64,000 nt of DNA. It comes from Brevibacillus daliensis (lineage in GTDB: Bacteria; Bacillota; Bacilli; Brevibacillales; Brevibacillaceae). Both the position numbers and the translations under genes were made by a program. The stretch lies in contig NZ_JAJISB010000001.1 in the NCBI RefSeq assembly GCF_021245735.1, positions 372,001 through 436,000 of the forward strand, read 5' to 3'. Positions 9,034 to 17,845 of the stretch are shown here, piece after piece. The notes below the pieces were generated by a model. It did not search any database and was not told the origin of the DNA. It was given only the letters and a program-made list of their open reading frames with translations. How positions within the stretch are numbered: the stretch's first letter is position 1; each line of letters opens with the position of its first letter.

Positions 9034-9150
9034 ATGTTTGATGAGTTTTTCCGTCGTAGACGAAAGAATAATTTTATGCTTTATGTCATGATCGTTTTTA
9101 TCATTCTAGCTATCCTATTAGTATGGGCTGGTGTCAGCTATTTGAGCTAG
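9034..9150 (+). CDS. Small single-pass membrane protein (38 aa)
   Basis: The ATG at 9034 follows AAGGGGAGG at 9 bp spacing. It encodes 38 residues: an acidic-then-basic N-terminus (MFDEFFRRRRKNN), one strongly hydrophobic helix (about 16-34), and a stop at 9148. The positive-inside rule puts the N-terminus in the cytoplasm. The ideal ribosome site and clean topology argue for a real gene. Function is unknown. It lies between the divergent PrmA-like gene and csaB, 134 bp upstream of the latter. Confidence 0.65.
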   Translation: MFDEFFRRRRKNNFMLYVMIVFIILAILLVWAGVSYLS

Positions 9151-9284
9151 TTCGATTGCCTTGCTTTACTTACCGGTTCCCTCTCTATTATACTTGAGGA
9201 TGTGCCGAAACGTGATGCATTACAAATTGTATACCAGTAATCAGTGCTGTTGCCAGTACGTTTGAATAGAAAGAAGGTTCTCTC

Positions 9285-10388
9285 ATGTCACGAATTCTCA
9301 TCTCCGGTTATTATGGTTTTAACAATGCCGGGGACGATGTTGTCTTATATGGTATTATTAGCTCACTGAAACGAGAACAACCGAATATGTCCCTCTCTGT
9401 GTTGTCGAATCAGCCTGAGCTGACAACATCGCTGTTTGGGATTCCTGCTCATAATCGTTGGAGCCTATCTACGATCATAAGAGAGTTGAAAAAAAGTGAC
9501 CTCCTGGTTATGGGAGGAGGTACTCTGATGCAGGATGTGACAAGCCCACGAAGTGTACTCTACTATCTGGGGATTGCCATGATTGCCAAGATGCTTGGCA
9601 AACCTGTTGTTTTCTATGCCCAAGGCTTCGGACCGATTTTAAAGTCTTTTAGCAGACAAATGATCAAGCAGGTTGTGAATCACGTAGATATTATTACCGT
9701 GCGTGATCATGAATCTGGCGAAGATTTTAAAGCATGTGGAGTGAAAAAGGCCCCTGTATTTGTTACAGCTGATCCAGCCTTAACCATTCATCCGGACGAT
9801 ATTGATCCTAAGCGTGGACACGATCTGATTGATCCTCTGTTCGAAGATTTATCCCGACCCCTCGTGATCTTCTCTGTTCGTAACTGGAAGTCGGAAGAGA
9901 GTTTCAAGCAGGTTTTTGCTCATGCTGCAGATTTTTATCGGGAACGTGGTTGGAATGTCCTGTTCTTACCTATGCATTTCCCTAGTGATATTGCGCCATC
10001 GGAAGAAATCATGTCTCTGATGAAACAACCAGGTGCTGCTATTATTTCTGAGCATGTCAATTTCCACGATATTATGAGCGTATTAAAGCATGCTGATTAC
10101 GTAGTGGGGATGAGGCTTCATTCATTAATTCTCGCATGTATGCTACATATCCCGTTTTTAGGAATTTCCTATGACCCAAAAATCGACCGATTTGTAGAGC
10201 GTGCTGGTATGGTCTGCGCAGGGCACATTAAGGATCTTGATGAAAAGTCTCTCGTTGACCTCATTAGCGAACGAATGGAAAATCCTGAGCGCGAACAAAC
10301 TATCATTCGTGAAAAAGCAGAGTTGTTAAAAATAGATGCAATGAAAAGCAGCCAGCTTGTGCTGCAAGCATTAGCCACAAAGAAATAA
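9285..10388 (+). CDS. csaB: CsaB, polysaccharide pyruvyl transferase
   Basis: A 367-residue transferase with the family N-terminus ILISGYYGFNNAGDD, the glycine-rich LLVMGGGTLMQDVTSP near 75-90, the central FYAQGFGPI and the C-terminal MRLHSLI (H-containing active-site loop). CsaB adds a pyruvyl ketal to N-acetylmannosamine of the secondary cell-wall polymer, creating the ligand bound by SLH domains of S-layer and other surface proteins. AAGAAGG precedes the ATG. It heads the envelope cluster and is followed 31 bp later by a methyltransferase in the same operon. Its presence predicts SLH-domain proteins elsewhere in the genome. Confidence 0.93.
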   Translation: MSRILISGYYGFNNAGDDVVLYGIISSLKREQPNMSLSVLSNQPELTTSLFGIPAHNRWSLSTIIRELKKSDLLVMGGGTLMQDVTSPRSVLYYLGIAMIAKMLGKPVVFYAQGFGPILKSFSRQMIKQVVNHVDIITVRDHESGEDFKACGVKKAPVFVTADPALTIHPDDIDPKRGHDLIDPLFEDLSRPLVIFSVRNWKSEESFKQVFAHAADFYRERGWNVLFLPMHFPSDIAPSEEIMSLMKQPGAAIISEHVNFHDIMSVLKHADYVVGMRLHSLILACMLHIPFLGISYDPKIDRFVERAGMVCAGHIKDLDEKSLVDLISERMENPEREQTIIREKAELLKIDAMKSSQLVLQALATKK

Positions 10389-10419
10389 TCGTTGTCGTTT
10401 TTATAAGGAGGAACAAATC

Positions 10420-11268
10420 TTGTCACTCTCTACCTCACTTTTACTAAGTTTAAATAAGCTGTTCCCTTTACCCGTCCACCCATTTAATCTGGCTAATGAC
10501 GGGAAAATGAGCTATACCGAATGGCAGTTTCAAAAAGGTGATCAAACCATCCAGTTTTTCTTGCCGTTCCATTCCCAACAACAAATGTTTACGGACAAAA
10601 CCGTGCTGGACATAGGTTGCGGGGGTGGCGGTAAAACATGCTACTACGCTACGTTTGGCCCAAAAAAAATTATCGGAATAGATATCGTTCCTCACTATGC
10701 GCAAGAAGGAAATGCATTTGCCAAAGAAAAAGGGCTGGATGACATTGCTTCTTTTATGACGGGGGATGCGTCAGCCATGCCGTTTGAAGATGAGACGTTT
10801 GACACAATCATCATGAACGATGCTATGGAGCATGTCGATAATCCAGAAAAAACCCTGGAAGAATGCTTCCGCGTCCTTAAAAAAGGCGGACTTCTTTATA
10901 TCAACTTCCCGCCATATTACCACCCATTTGGTGCCCACTTGTCCGATGCGATTGGTTTCCCGTGGGTTCATTCTTTCTTTTCCGATCAGACCCTTATTAA
11001 CGCTTACCGAGAGCTCGTAAAAGACCTTCCCGATGGAGAAGATCGACTAGAGTTCCGTATTAGCAAGCGTCCTGACGGTTCCGAGTACTTTTCCTACATT
11101 AATCGCATGACAATCAAACGTTTCCGTAACATCCAAAAGGGTGTGAGGTATCCAGCGGTTTACGAAAAGGAAATGCCTCTGCGTAACATCGTTGCATCAG
11201 CTGCCAAGCTTCCTTTCTTCCGAGAATACTTTGTGAAAATGGTTGTCTGTGTCTACCAAAAAAATTAA
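10420..11268 (+). CDS. SAM-dependent methyltransferase in the csaB operon
   Basis: A 282-residue class I methyltransferase. Motif I is TVLDIGCGGGGKT (61-73), the acidic loop is IGIDIV, and the methyltransf_11 core NDAMEHVDNPEKTLEECFRVLKKGG follows near 130-155. The start is TTG at 10420 with a strong AAGGAGG nine bases upstream. It overlaps no other gene, follows csaB at 31 bp, and ends in a strong terminator, so csaB and this gene form a two-gene unit. A role in modifying a wall-polymer sugar or lipid carrier is an inference from position; the substrate is unknown. Confidence 0.85.
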   Translation: MSLSTSLLLSLNKLFPLPVHPFNLANDGKMSYTEWQFQKGDQTIQFFLPFHSQQQMFTDKTVLDIGCGGGGKTCYYATFGPKKIIGIDIVPHYAQEGNAFAKEKGLDDIASFMTGDASAMPFEDETFDTIIMNDAMEHVDNPEKTLEECFRVLKKGGLLYINFPPYYHPFGAHLSDAIGFPWVHSFFSDQTLINAYRELVKDLPDGEDRLEFRISKRPDGSEYFSYINRMTIKRFRNIQKGVRYPAVYEKEMPLRNIVASAAKLPFFREYFVKMVVCVYQKN

Positions 11269-11271
11269 TCT

Positions 11272-11317
11272 AGTAACCCGGCAGGTAGTATATCTACTGC
11301 CGGGTTACTTATTTTTA
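11272..11317 (+). terminator. Intrinsic terminator of the csaB-methyltransferase unit
   Basis: A 16-bp stem (AGTAACCCGGCAGGTAG at 11272-11288 with its complement at 11294-11309), a five-base loop, then a T-rich tail. Confidence 0.92.
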
Positions 11318-11448
11318 CACTGTGTGAGATTGTTTTACTAATGTGGCTATCCATTTGCAGGTGATTTGCATCCTTTCTCTCATTGAATGACCACATGCAA
11401 TCCCCTAAAATAGTAGAAGAAGCACCGATAGGAGGTTACATATTACAT

Positions 11449-12834
11449 ATGAAATGGAAAATTGCTGTGCCAGTAGTGTTAGTCGCTATTCTGGCCATAG
11501 GCTATTTTATCTATCAGCAACAAAAAGTCTCCCCTTTCCACGATCCTGCTGAGGTTGTAAACAAATTCGAGTTAGCTGTTAAAGAAGGGAATGTAAAGCA
11601 ATTTTTGGAGTTGACCACCATCCCTGATGATGTAAAAGGAAAAACGGCTCTTCATGAAAAAAATGCAGCTAACATCCTGGCAACGCTAAAGGAATATCAA
11701 GAAACGTTCGCAACCTATATGGAGGATATGAAAGATCAGGCTCGTTATTATCAACAAAATGAGACTTATGTACCAGAAGCCCTTACTGATGAGAAAGTAG
11801 CAAGCGCTTTACTTGTATTGAAAAAAGAAGGGAAAATATACAAGGTCCAGGTTCGGCCTTCCTACGTCACTGTAACAGGCCCCGTTGGAACGAAGCTTAC
11901 CACTGGAGAGTCTGGTGTGGAGATCAAGCTACAGGCGACAGAAAAACCGGCGACAGAACAAACTACCAAGCCAATTGAAGCCGGACAGGTTCCAGGTGTT
12001 GACACCTTCTTGGTAGGTCCATATTTTCCCGGGGAATATACGCTGAATGGAAGTTTTTCAACCATGCTAGGAACAGTGAGTGCCGAAACCAAGTTGACAG
12101 TCATGTATGGACTATCTAAACCGGTTACTGTTGAATTTCCCATTCGTGATATTAAAATCTATACCAATTTAAAGCAGGCTATCCTTTTCCATAAGGGACA
12201 GCAACTACCCGTTACGTTTGAGCAAAGTTTTAATGGTGTTGTAACAACCATCCATAATGTACCTGCGGAAGACCTGGAGTTTACGGTAAAAGCAACTACA
12301 GCACAAGGCGAATTGTCTGAGACTGGTACTATATTAAAAAGCGAAGAGTTTGTTGATCTTCCTTTTACTGTCTCGAAGGCTGATGGATTAAAAGAAGAAA
12401 TCGTTACTCTTTTTTCCGACTATAACAAAGCTTGGCTTACTTATGCCAGAAAGAAAGAATCGCTTGATCCGCTCCGCCCCTATCTTCACCCTGAAGGATT
12501 CGAGTTAACAAGTTATGAACGAGAAATAGCCCAATTTAAAGAATCACCTGCTATTTTCAAGGACGTGTTTGCTGGCGATACCATCCGGCTTGAAGTAGAT
12601 TTTGGAACATTGCAAACCAAGGAGGATGGGTCTCTAACTATCCTGGTACTCGAGGTTTATGAAGACAGATGGAAAAACCTCGAATTGAATAAAGTAAGTG
12701 ACCATGGTGAGGATATACAGTGTTGGGAATATACACTGAAAAAGTATAATGACAAATGGCTAGTTGTAGAGTCCCGTGCAGATTCTCCTGATCGTTTTGG
12801 ATTAAATTCCGACGATGTATATAAGATTAAATAG
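11449..12834 (+). CDS. TcaA-like membrane-anchored cell-envelope protein
   Basis: A 461-residue protein. Residues 1-25 contain the only transmembrane helix, with no N-terminal zinc ribbon. The extracellular part has an N-terminal alpha region (to about 140), beta domains with the PGVDTFLVGPYFPGEYTL pattern of the TcaA/YvbJ group near 195, and a C-terminal NTF2-like domain (from about 330). In staphylococci TcaA affects glycopeptide sensitivity and wall-polymer metabolism; here the link to wall stress is by family only. The start at 11449 directly precedes the hydrophobic helix, and GGAGG lies 13 bases upstream, longer than usual. It is monocistronic between two terminators. Confidence 0.8.
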   Translation: MKWKIAVPVVLVAILAIGYFIYQQQKVSPFHDPAEVVNKFELAVKEGNVKQFLELTTIPDDVKGKTALHEKNAANILATLKEYQETFATYMEDMKDQARYYQQNETYVPEALTDEKVASALLVLKKEGKIYKVQVRPSYVTVTGPVGTKLTTGESGVEIKLQATEKPATEQTTKPIEAGQVPGVDTFLVGPYFPGEYTLNGSFSTMLGTVSAETKLTVMYGLSKPVTVEFPIRDIKIYTNLKQAILFHKGQQLPVTFEQSFNGVVTTIHNVPAEDLEFTVKATTAQGELSETGTILKSEEFVDLPFTVSKADGLKEEIVTLFSDYNKAWLTYARKKESLDPLRPYLHPEGFELTSYEREIAQFKESPAIFKDVFAGDTIRLEVDFGTLQTKEDGSLTILVLEVYEDRWKNLELNKVSDHGEDIQCWEYTLKKYNDKWLVVESRADSPDRFGLNSDDVYKIK

Positions 12835-12897
12835 TGGATGAAGTCATACATGTGCTAAGCTTTTGAAGCTTAATTAATAGGCTCCTATATATTGAAA

Positions 12898-12934
12898 TGC
12901 CGTTAGGGGAATACCTCTCCCTAACGGCATTTTT
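12898..12934 (+). terminator. Intrinsic terminator of the TcaA-like gene
   Basis: TGCCGTTAGGG (12898-12908) pairs with CCCTAACGGCA (12919-12929), followed by T5. The stretch 12935-13201 holds only the plsC upstream region; a 75-codon reverse frame there has no ribosome site and was not called. Confidence 0.92.
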
Positions 12935-13201
12935 CCATTCTTAATACTTACTTATGCGAAATAACTCTTACTAAGCTAGTCAATGTACCTAGATGCATGA
13001 CTTCATGGATAAAAATGAAGGTAAATAGTTTTTCCGTGCCAATTTCAAGAAAGATTACCCATTTATCTATGAAAGATTCTGTAAGATTTATACGAAAGTC
13101 TTGTTTTTCTTTCCCATAATCTTTACTATGTTTAGTCGAAGGGATTTTTGTTAAAAAAGACAATACTACATTCAAAATAGTAAACGGAGTTGTTGTTATT
13201 C

Positions 13202-13909
13202 ATGAGAACCCTACAATATTATACTTACATGTTTCTTTACATCATCAGTAAGATGCCCATCATTAAACGTCTATCAAAACTAGAAGGTGAAGAAGCTGTC
13301 AGAAACCGTATCAAAACCTATTACGAGCTAGGAACGATTAGCTTGCAACGACTGATGAAGATTGCAGGAGCAGAAATTAAGGTGAATGGAGCAGAAAACG
13401 TCCCTCTAAACGAGGCCGTATTATTCGTTAGCAATCATCAAAGTAACATGGATATTCCTGTATTGTTTCTTTCCTCTCCAAATAAAATGAGTTTTATCGC
13501 CAAGAAAGAGATGGAGAATATTCCTGGACTTGGGAAATTTATGAAAATGGGTAATTGTCTTTTCATGGACAGAGATAACCCTCGTCAATCAATTAAAACG
13601 ATCTCAGAAGGCGTAGACTTGCTAAAAAAAGGATACTCCCTTTCGGTTTTTCCTGAAGGTACAAGAAGTAAATCCAACCAACCTGGTGAATTTAAGCCAG
13701 GAAGCCTCAGATTGGCAACAAAATCAGGAGCAAAAATTGTGCCTGTTTCCTTGAAGGATACGCGTAAGCTAATGGAAGACAATGGTAACCGCATCAAACC
13801 AGCTCAGGTTGAAATTACTTTCCACGAACCAATCGATCCCTCACAATATCAGGATACGAATGAACTGAATCGTGTAGTTGTAGAAAAAATAACGTCTGTC
13901 TTACTTTAA
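13202..13909 (+). CDS. plsC: PlsC, 1-acyl-sn-glycerol-3-phosphate acyltransferase
   Basis: A 235-residue membrane-associated acyltransferase that makes phosphatidic acid from lysophosphatidic acid. The HX4D catalytic motif is H79-QSNM-D84, and the glycerol-phosphate binding FPEGTRS motif follows near 148-154. An N-terminal hydrophobic segment anchors it. The ATG at 13202 was preferred over two TTG codons at 13190 and 13193, which abut the ACGGAG site too closely. The gene stands alone, with a terminator directly fused to repeat R3. Confidence 0.9.
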   Translation: MRTLQYYTYMFLYIISKMPIIKRLSKLEGEEAVRNRIKTYYELGTISLQRLMKIAGAEIKVNGAENVPLNEAVLFVSNHQSNMDIPVLFLSSPNKMSFIAKKEMENIPGLGKFMKMGNCLFMDRDNPRQSIKTISEGVDLLKKGYSLSVFPEGTRSKSNQPGEFKPGSLRLATKSGAKIVPVSLKDTRKLMEDNGNRIKPAQVEITFHEPIDPSQYQDTNELNRVVVEKITSVLL

Positions 13910-13932
13910 AAGCTCATTTTTTGAGCTTTTTT
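13908..13932 (+). terminator. Intrinsic terminator of plsC
   Basis: AAAAGCTCA (13908-13916) pairs with TGAGCTTTT (13922-13930). The T-run continues straight into repeat R3. Confidence 0.88.
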
Positions 13933-14015
13933 CTGTGAAAAACGTCGAGCCGTTTTTCATAAAATTGGATGTGAGCGCTTGCGTTCAAACAAAACGGGCA
14001 TGACCTTTTTGTTTG
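13927..14015 (+). repeat. Dispersed structured repeat R3, copy 1
   Basis: About 89 bp beginning in the T-run of the plsC terminator. It matches the reverse complement of 49363-49450: TTTTTTCTGTGAAAAACGTC, CGTTTTTCAT, AAATTGG, CGCTTGCG, CAAAAC and CATGACC occur in the same order. It can form three small hairpins: GAAAAACG/CGTTTTTC, GAGCGC-TT-GCGTTC and CAAAA/TTTTG. No coding capacity. Confidence 0.75.
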
Positions 14016-14030
14016 TTCAAAGCCTTCTCG

Positions 14031-14540
14031 TTACACGAAAAATTTCGATAATAGTAAGATTCCAACAATAATGGGAACCATGAATACAGCACCTTTTAAT
14101 AAGCTTCTCCCCATTTCATTCCTATTTATCCTCCCCTGTTTCTTCCACACGTACAAGAGATAAGACATATAAGGAATAAGGAGCAATACTGCCGTAATCA
14201 GTCCAGGCACATAGGTAAAGAAAATAATCGCTTGTATGATATGTGATAACCCATTCACAAGTAAAATAGCTGTTACTAACAAAATGAGCTCAAATGTGAC
14301 TCGATTACGAATCAGATACTCCAGTATGACCAGCAGGGCAACAGAAACACTAAGAAAGATAATGGCTACTAAAAATGTATCTCGATCGTATAAACCGCCT
14401 ACCAAATCCCCTAAAAAGTTGTCAGTGAGGAAGCTTACTGGCTCTGTTGTTATAAACAAACCATAATATTCTTCGTAGTTATGTAGGGCAAAAATAAAGG
14501 GAAGAAGCCAGAGAATGTTATATGGATCCGTTGTCTTCAA
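14031..14540 (-). CDS. HXXEE-domain integral membrane protein
   Basis: A 169-residue protein with about five hydrophobic helices. The family signature HNYEE is at residues 20-24, and a second conserved histidine lies in GLSHIIQ near 110. HXXEE proteins are small uncharacterised membrane proteins with presumed metal-coordinating His/Glu. AGGAGGAT lies nine bases before the ATG at 14540. It is convergent with plsC. Confidence 0.8.
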   Translation of the reverse strand: MKTTDPYNILWLLPFIFALHNYEEYYGLFITTEPVSFLTDNFLGDLVGGLYDRDTFLVAIIFLSVSVALLVILEYLIRNRVTFELILLVTAILLVNGLSHIIQAIIFFTYVPGLITAVLLLIPYMSYLLYVWKKQGRINRNEMGRSLLKGAVFMVPIIVGILLLSKFFV

Positions 14541-14629
14541 AGGTATTCATCCTCCTTAATGGAATATGAGTTCTTCTACATTCATTCGTCAGTTCTAATT
14601 AGAAACTTGAGCAATTCTCAAAAACAGAC

Positions 14630-14667
14630 ATCCCACATAGCTGATAATAGTAGTTGCTATCTGGGAT
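14630..14667 (-). terminator. Intrinsic terminator, minus strand
   Basis: ATCCCACATAGC (14630-14641) pairs with GCTATCTGGGAT (14656-14667), with one mismatch. On the minus strand a T5 follows within six bases. It probably ends the murJ transcript. Confidence 0.7.
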
Positions 14668-14688
14668 ATCTCATTTATTTTTGCAAGG

Positions 14689-14787
14689 TTACTTCAATTT
14701 CTTTGATTGGAGCCTCAACATAAGATAGATGCCAATTGTAAATGTCCATAAGCGCAGTCCATAAGACCCATGCTTTTTGTTAATCAT
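14689..14787 (-). CDS. Possible 32-aa small ORF downstream of murJ
   Basis: ATG at 14787 to TAA at 14689 gives a basic peptide with one hydrophobic stretch (LWTFTIGIYLMLRL). A GGGAGG site is 16 bases upstream, which fits better with an earlier ATG that opens only five codons. The mismatch suggests either a frameshifted small gene or chance. The rest of the gap 14541-14890 holds a terminator and nothing else recognisable. Confidence 0.25.
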   Translation of the reverse strand: MINKKHGSYGLRLWTFTIGIYLMLRLQSKKLK

Positions 14788-14890
14788 TTTTTTGCATGTA
14801 CTTCCCTCCCACTACTGATTCGTCTCTTCTTCCCTGTCATATCATGCGTAACGAAAACGAAGCACGAACCGTCCTGTTTATGGGACACCT

Positions 14891-16414
14891 TTATTTCTTG
14901 AAGCGTTTCAAGTATTTGCCTACTATCTCATGTATCAATGGTTCCTTGCACGCGTAAAGTGCGGCAAAATAAACCAGTATAGAAATACTTACTCCGACTA
15001 GCAGTTGAATAACTGGTGTTACAGTGGATAGCATACTGTTTAATCCATAAGCAGCGGCTGACATAACTGCACAGCTTATCACTACCTTGATCAATGTAAG
15101 TAAAAAGGCTTTGTCCAGCAATTTACCTACCGCTTTCCAAAGCATAAGGAACAACAATCCCGCTTGAGCCATTGCAGAGATTGAAGCACTTAGTGCTACT
15201 CCTCCGTGACCAAGTGGTGGAATGAACAAATAAGCTGAAAGGAGATAAACACCTATTCCAATCGCACCGATAATAACTGGCGTACGGGTATTTTCCAGTG
15301 CATAAAAGGCACGAGTAATCAGGTCGCGTGCTGCTAAAAAGTAAAGACCTACACCATAAAATACAAGCCCGGTAAACGTCCAGACAACTGCTGTATCACC
15401 AAACGCACCTGCATCTCGTACGAATAACAAGCGGATCACAGGTTCACCATACAGCACAAAACCAACCGTAACCGGAAGTAAGAGAATGAGCAGGTAGGAA
15501 AGCCCTTTTTGCAATGTGGCTTTCATCAGGTGCATCTCATTACGCTTTACATAGTTGGCCAGTAGCGGGAACAGTGGCAAGGTAAAGGCACCGACAAAGA
15601 TTGCCATCGGTAACTGAGCAATTTGGTTGGCATACGAAAGTGCAGCTACTTTACCGTCTCCCAGTCCCGTGGTAAGACCTCGTTCCAGGAAAATCGTGGT
15701 TTGCGAGATGATAGAACCGATCATAATGGGAACAACGCGTTCCCCCATGCTTTTCATATCCTCGTCATCACGTAAATGCCAATTAAAGCGTTGGTTATAA
15801 CCAAATTTACGCATGGTCGGGATCATTACTAGCAGTGCTGCAACGTATCCTAGCGTCGTAGCGATGGACAAGCCATCTACACCACTTAGAGGAACCAGGG
15901 CTACCATACCAATTATGACGATAACACTGTTTGCAACAGATCCTAATGTTGGGGTGAAAAAATGTTGATGTGAATTCAACACACTTGCCCACAGTCCAGC
16001 AATCCCGATAAAAAAGACGGATGGCCACATCAAGTACAGCTGTCTAATCGTAATATCTGCTTTTTCCCCAACCAAGCCGTACATAGATGCAATTTGTGGG
16101 GAGAATAACATACCTAGAGCAGTTAGCAAAAAGAAGCCAACAGCTATGACGGCTAACATTTTATGATACAGGTTAGATACCCGTTCCTTGTTACCATCTT
16201 CAAGTACACCGCGCATCGTTGGGATCAACACAGCATTGATAGCGCCTGGAATGATCATGAACAATGTCATGGGAATAGTTAACGCGAGAAAATAAGCATC
16301 TGCTTCCATTCCTGTGCCGTACAGATTAGAAACGTATAACGTGCGTACAAAGCCAAGCAATCGGCCAATTAATGTTAATGCTACAATCATGGTTGCGGTT
16401 CTTAATAGATTCAC
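14891..16414 (-). CDS. murJ: MurJ-family lipid flippase
   Basis: A 507-residue MOP-superfamily transporter with about 14 transmembrane helices. MurJ features include the N-terminal LLRTATMIVALTLIGRLLGFVRTLYVSN and arginines in the first helices that line the lipid II cavity. MurJ flips undecaprenyl-pyrophosphate-linked precursors outward. The location beside an O-antigen ligase-like gene and csaB suggests it may instead move a wall-polymer or repeat-unit lipid. The start is GTG at 16414, with AGGAG ten bases upstream; the ATG at 16450 has no ribosome site. It is divergent from the polymerase gene. Confidence 0.85.
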   Translation of the reverse strand: MNLLRTATMIVALTLIGRLLGFVRTLYVSNLYGTGMEADAYFLALTIPMTLFMIIPGAINAVLIPTMRGVLEDGNKERVSNLYHKMLAVIAVGFFLLTALGMLFSPQIASMYGLVGEKADITIRQLYLMWPSVFFIGIAGLWASVLNSHQHFFTPTLGSVANSVIVIIGMVALVPLSGVDGLSIATTLGYVAALLVMIPTMRKFGYNQRFNWHLRDDEDMKSMGERVVPIMIGSIISQTTIFLERGLTTGLGDGKVAALSYANQIAQLPMAIFVGAFTLPLFPLLANYVKRNEMHLMKATLQKGLSYLLILLLPVTVGFVLYGEPVIRLLFVRDAGAFGDTAVVWTFTGLVFYGVGLYFLAARDLITRAFYALENTRTPVIIGAIGIGVYLLSAYLFIPPLGHGGVALSASISAMAQAGLLFLMLWKAVGKLLDKAFLLTLIKVVISCAVMSAAAYGLNSMLSTVTPVIQLLVGVSISILVYFAALYACKEPLIHEIVGKYLKRFKK

Positions 16415-16544
16415 AGCTTCATAACTCCTAATTCTTTGCTCATCATGCATGGGCGTGATTACAGCATCTGATTTCTTTCCTTGCTACCCTATCTTAACAT
16501 TCATTATAATAGTAGGGTCGAACATATGTGTAGGGGGACTTCTC

Positions 16545-17825
16545 TTGAATACGAATTTAAAGAAGCTGGTGCTAACTCCGACCAGCTGGATTTACCTGCT
16601 TTTTGCCTTTCCTATCATTGATTACGTGTTGCGTAAAATATTGCCGATTCCGGTTGTAGCATCTTTGTGGGATGATGGCGTACTGTTTGTCCTCGTGATC
16701 TTTACCTTGATTGCTTATATGAAAGGTAACCGTTCCCTGCCCGGCATTAAACACCTGTTCATCGCTTTATTTGCCTTTGGACTAGGTCTTATGTTTATGG
16801 ACATGACCAATTTTAATGCCAGCATTGAAGGATTCCGGGCGATATATCAGTTTATGATTGCCTTCTTTATCGGTTTTTTCCTGATAGAGTCTAAAGAACA
16901 GTTGAATACCTATCTGAAAGTATTTGCTTTTGTTGGATTTTTTGTTGCATTTATTGGGGTGCTGCAAGTATTTTTGGGAGTGGAGACAAGCAGCTCCTGG
17001 CAGGGTGAAAATGAAAACATTACGACTCGTGCCTATTCCATTGTAACAAGTCCTAACGTTTTAGGCAGTTACATGATTTTTACACTTCCTGTTGCCTTTG
17101 GTTTCTTTTTGCAAAGCAATACGCGCAAATCAAAATTAATCTGGGCTGGCATTAGTCTCATCATGCTGGCAGCTTTGATTGCAACCTCATCTCGTGGAGC
17201 TTGGTTTGCTCTACTTGGTGTATTGGTAATTGGCTCGGCTTTTGTCAATCGTAAAGTCTTCTTATCCATTATTGCTGCATCAGTCCTTGGGATGGTGTTG
17301 TTAATCGCCATACCTGAATCAACACCTGTAGTTGGTTCAGTCAAAAGCCGTATAACCAACCTATTCTCTGCTGACTATTGGGAAAAAAGCAGCGACAGCG
17401 GTCGGGTAGCTCGCTGGACTAACGCTTATCACAAGATGCGTATGGAGCCGTTGTTCGGTGCAGGACCAGGACATTGGGGCGGAGCAGTAGGTTCCCGATA
17501 TTTCGGAACGATTTACACAGACAGCTATATGTTTAAAACTTTGGCAGAAACTGGTCTGATCGGTCTTGGGCTGATGATTTCTGTCATGCTAGGTGTTGTT
17601 ACCTATGCTGGGAGGCTTACCTTGAAATGGAAAAACTCCCCGTATTTTTACACAGGACTGGGGCTTTTCTGTGGATTCCTTGCCGTGTTCTTCCACAATT
17701 TTGCGGAAAATATTTTTGAAGTGCCGTTTATGTCTACCTTCTATTGGTTGTTAGGCGGAATGGTTGCGGCGCTCGCTACGCTAGACTTCCGTTACGCTAA
17801 CAAAAAGATTGGCACTAGATCATAA
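16545..17825 (+). CDS. O-antigen ligase/polymerase-like membrane protein
   Basis: A 426-residue polytopic protein with about 12 helices. A Wzy_C/O-antigen-ligase block lies near 235-370, with the family's conserved Arg-rich loop (SSDSGRVARWTNAYHKM) and GAGPGHWG preceding the last helices. Such proteins join undecaprenyl-linked glycans outside the membrane. The TTG start at 16545 has GGGGG eight bases upstream; a longer in-frame extension to 16449 overlaps the divergent murJ region. It is followed 20 bp later by the FG-GAP protein and then the lipoprotein, an apparent three-gene operon. Confidence 0.82.
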   Translation: MNTNLKKLVLTPTSWIYLLFAFPIIDYVLRKILPIPVVASLWDDGVLFVLVIFTLIAYMKGNRSLPGIKHLFIALFAFGLGLMFMDMTNFNASIEGFRAIYQFMIAFFIGFFLIESKEQLNTYLKVFAFVGFFVAFIGVLQVFLGVETSSSWQGENENITTRAYSIVTSPNVLGSYMIFTLPVAFGFFLQSNTRKSKLIWAGISLIMLAALIATSSRGAWFALLGVLVIGSAFVNRKVFLSIIAASVLGMVLLIAIPESTPVVGSVKSRITNLFSADYWEKSSDSGRVARWTNAYHKMRMEPLFGAGPGHWGGAVGSRYFGTIYTDSYMFKTLAETGLIGLGLMISVMLGVVTYAGRLTLKWKNSPYFYTGLGLFCGFLAVFFHNFAENIFEVPFMSTFYWLLGGMVAALATLDFRYANKKIGTRS

Positions 17826-17845
17826 ACGAGAAAAAGGTGAATGTT

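Noticed and set aside
12948-13175. A 75-codon reverse frame before plsC with HEVMH-like residues
   Set aside because: No ribosome site, and the composition is that of AT-rich intergenic DNA; the zinc-protease-like residues are isolated.
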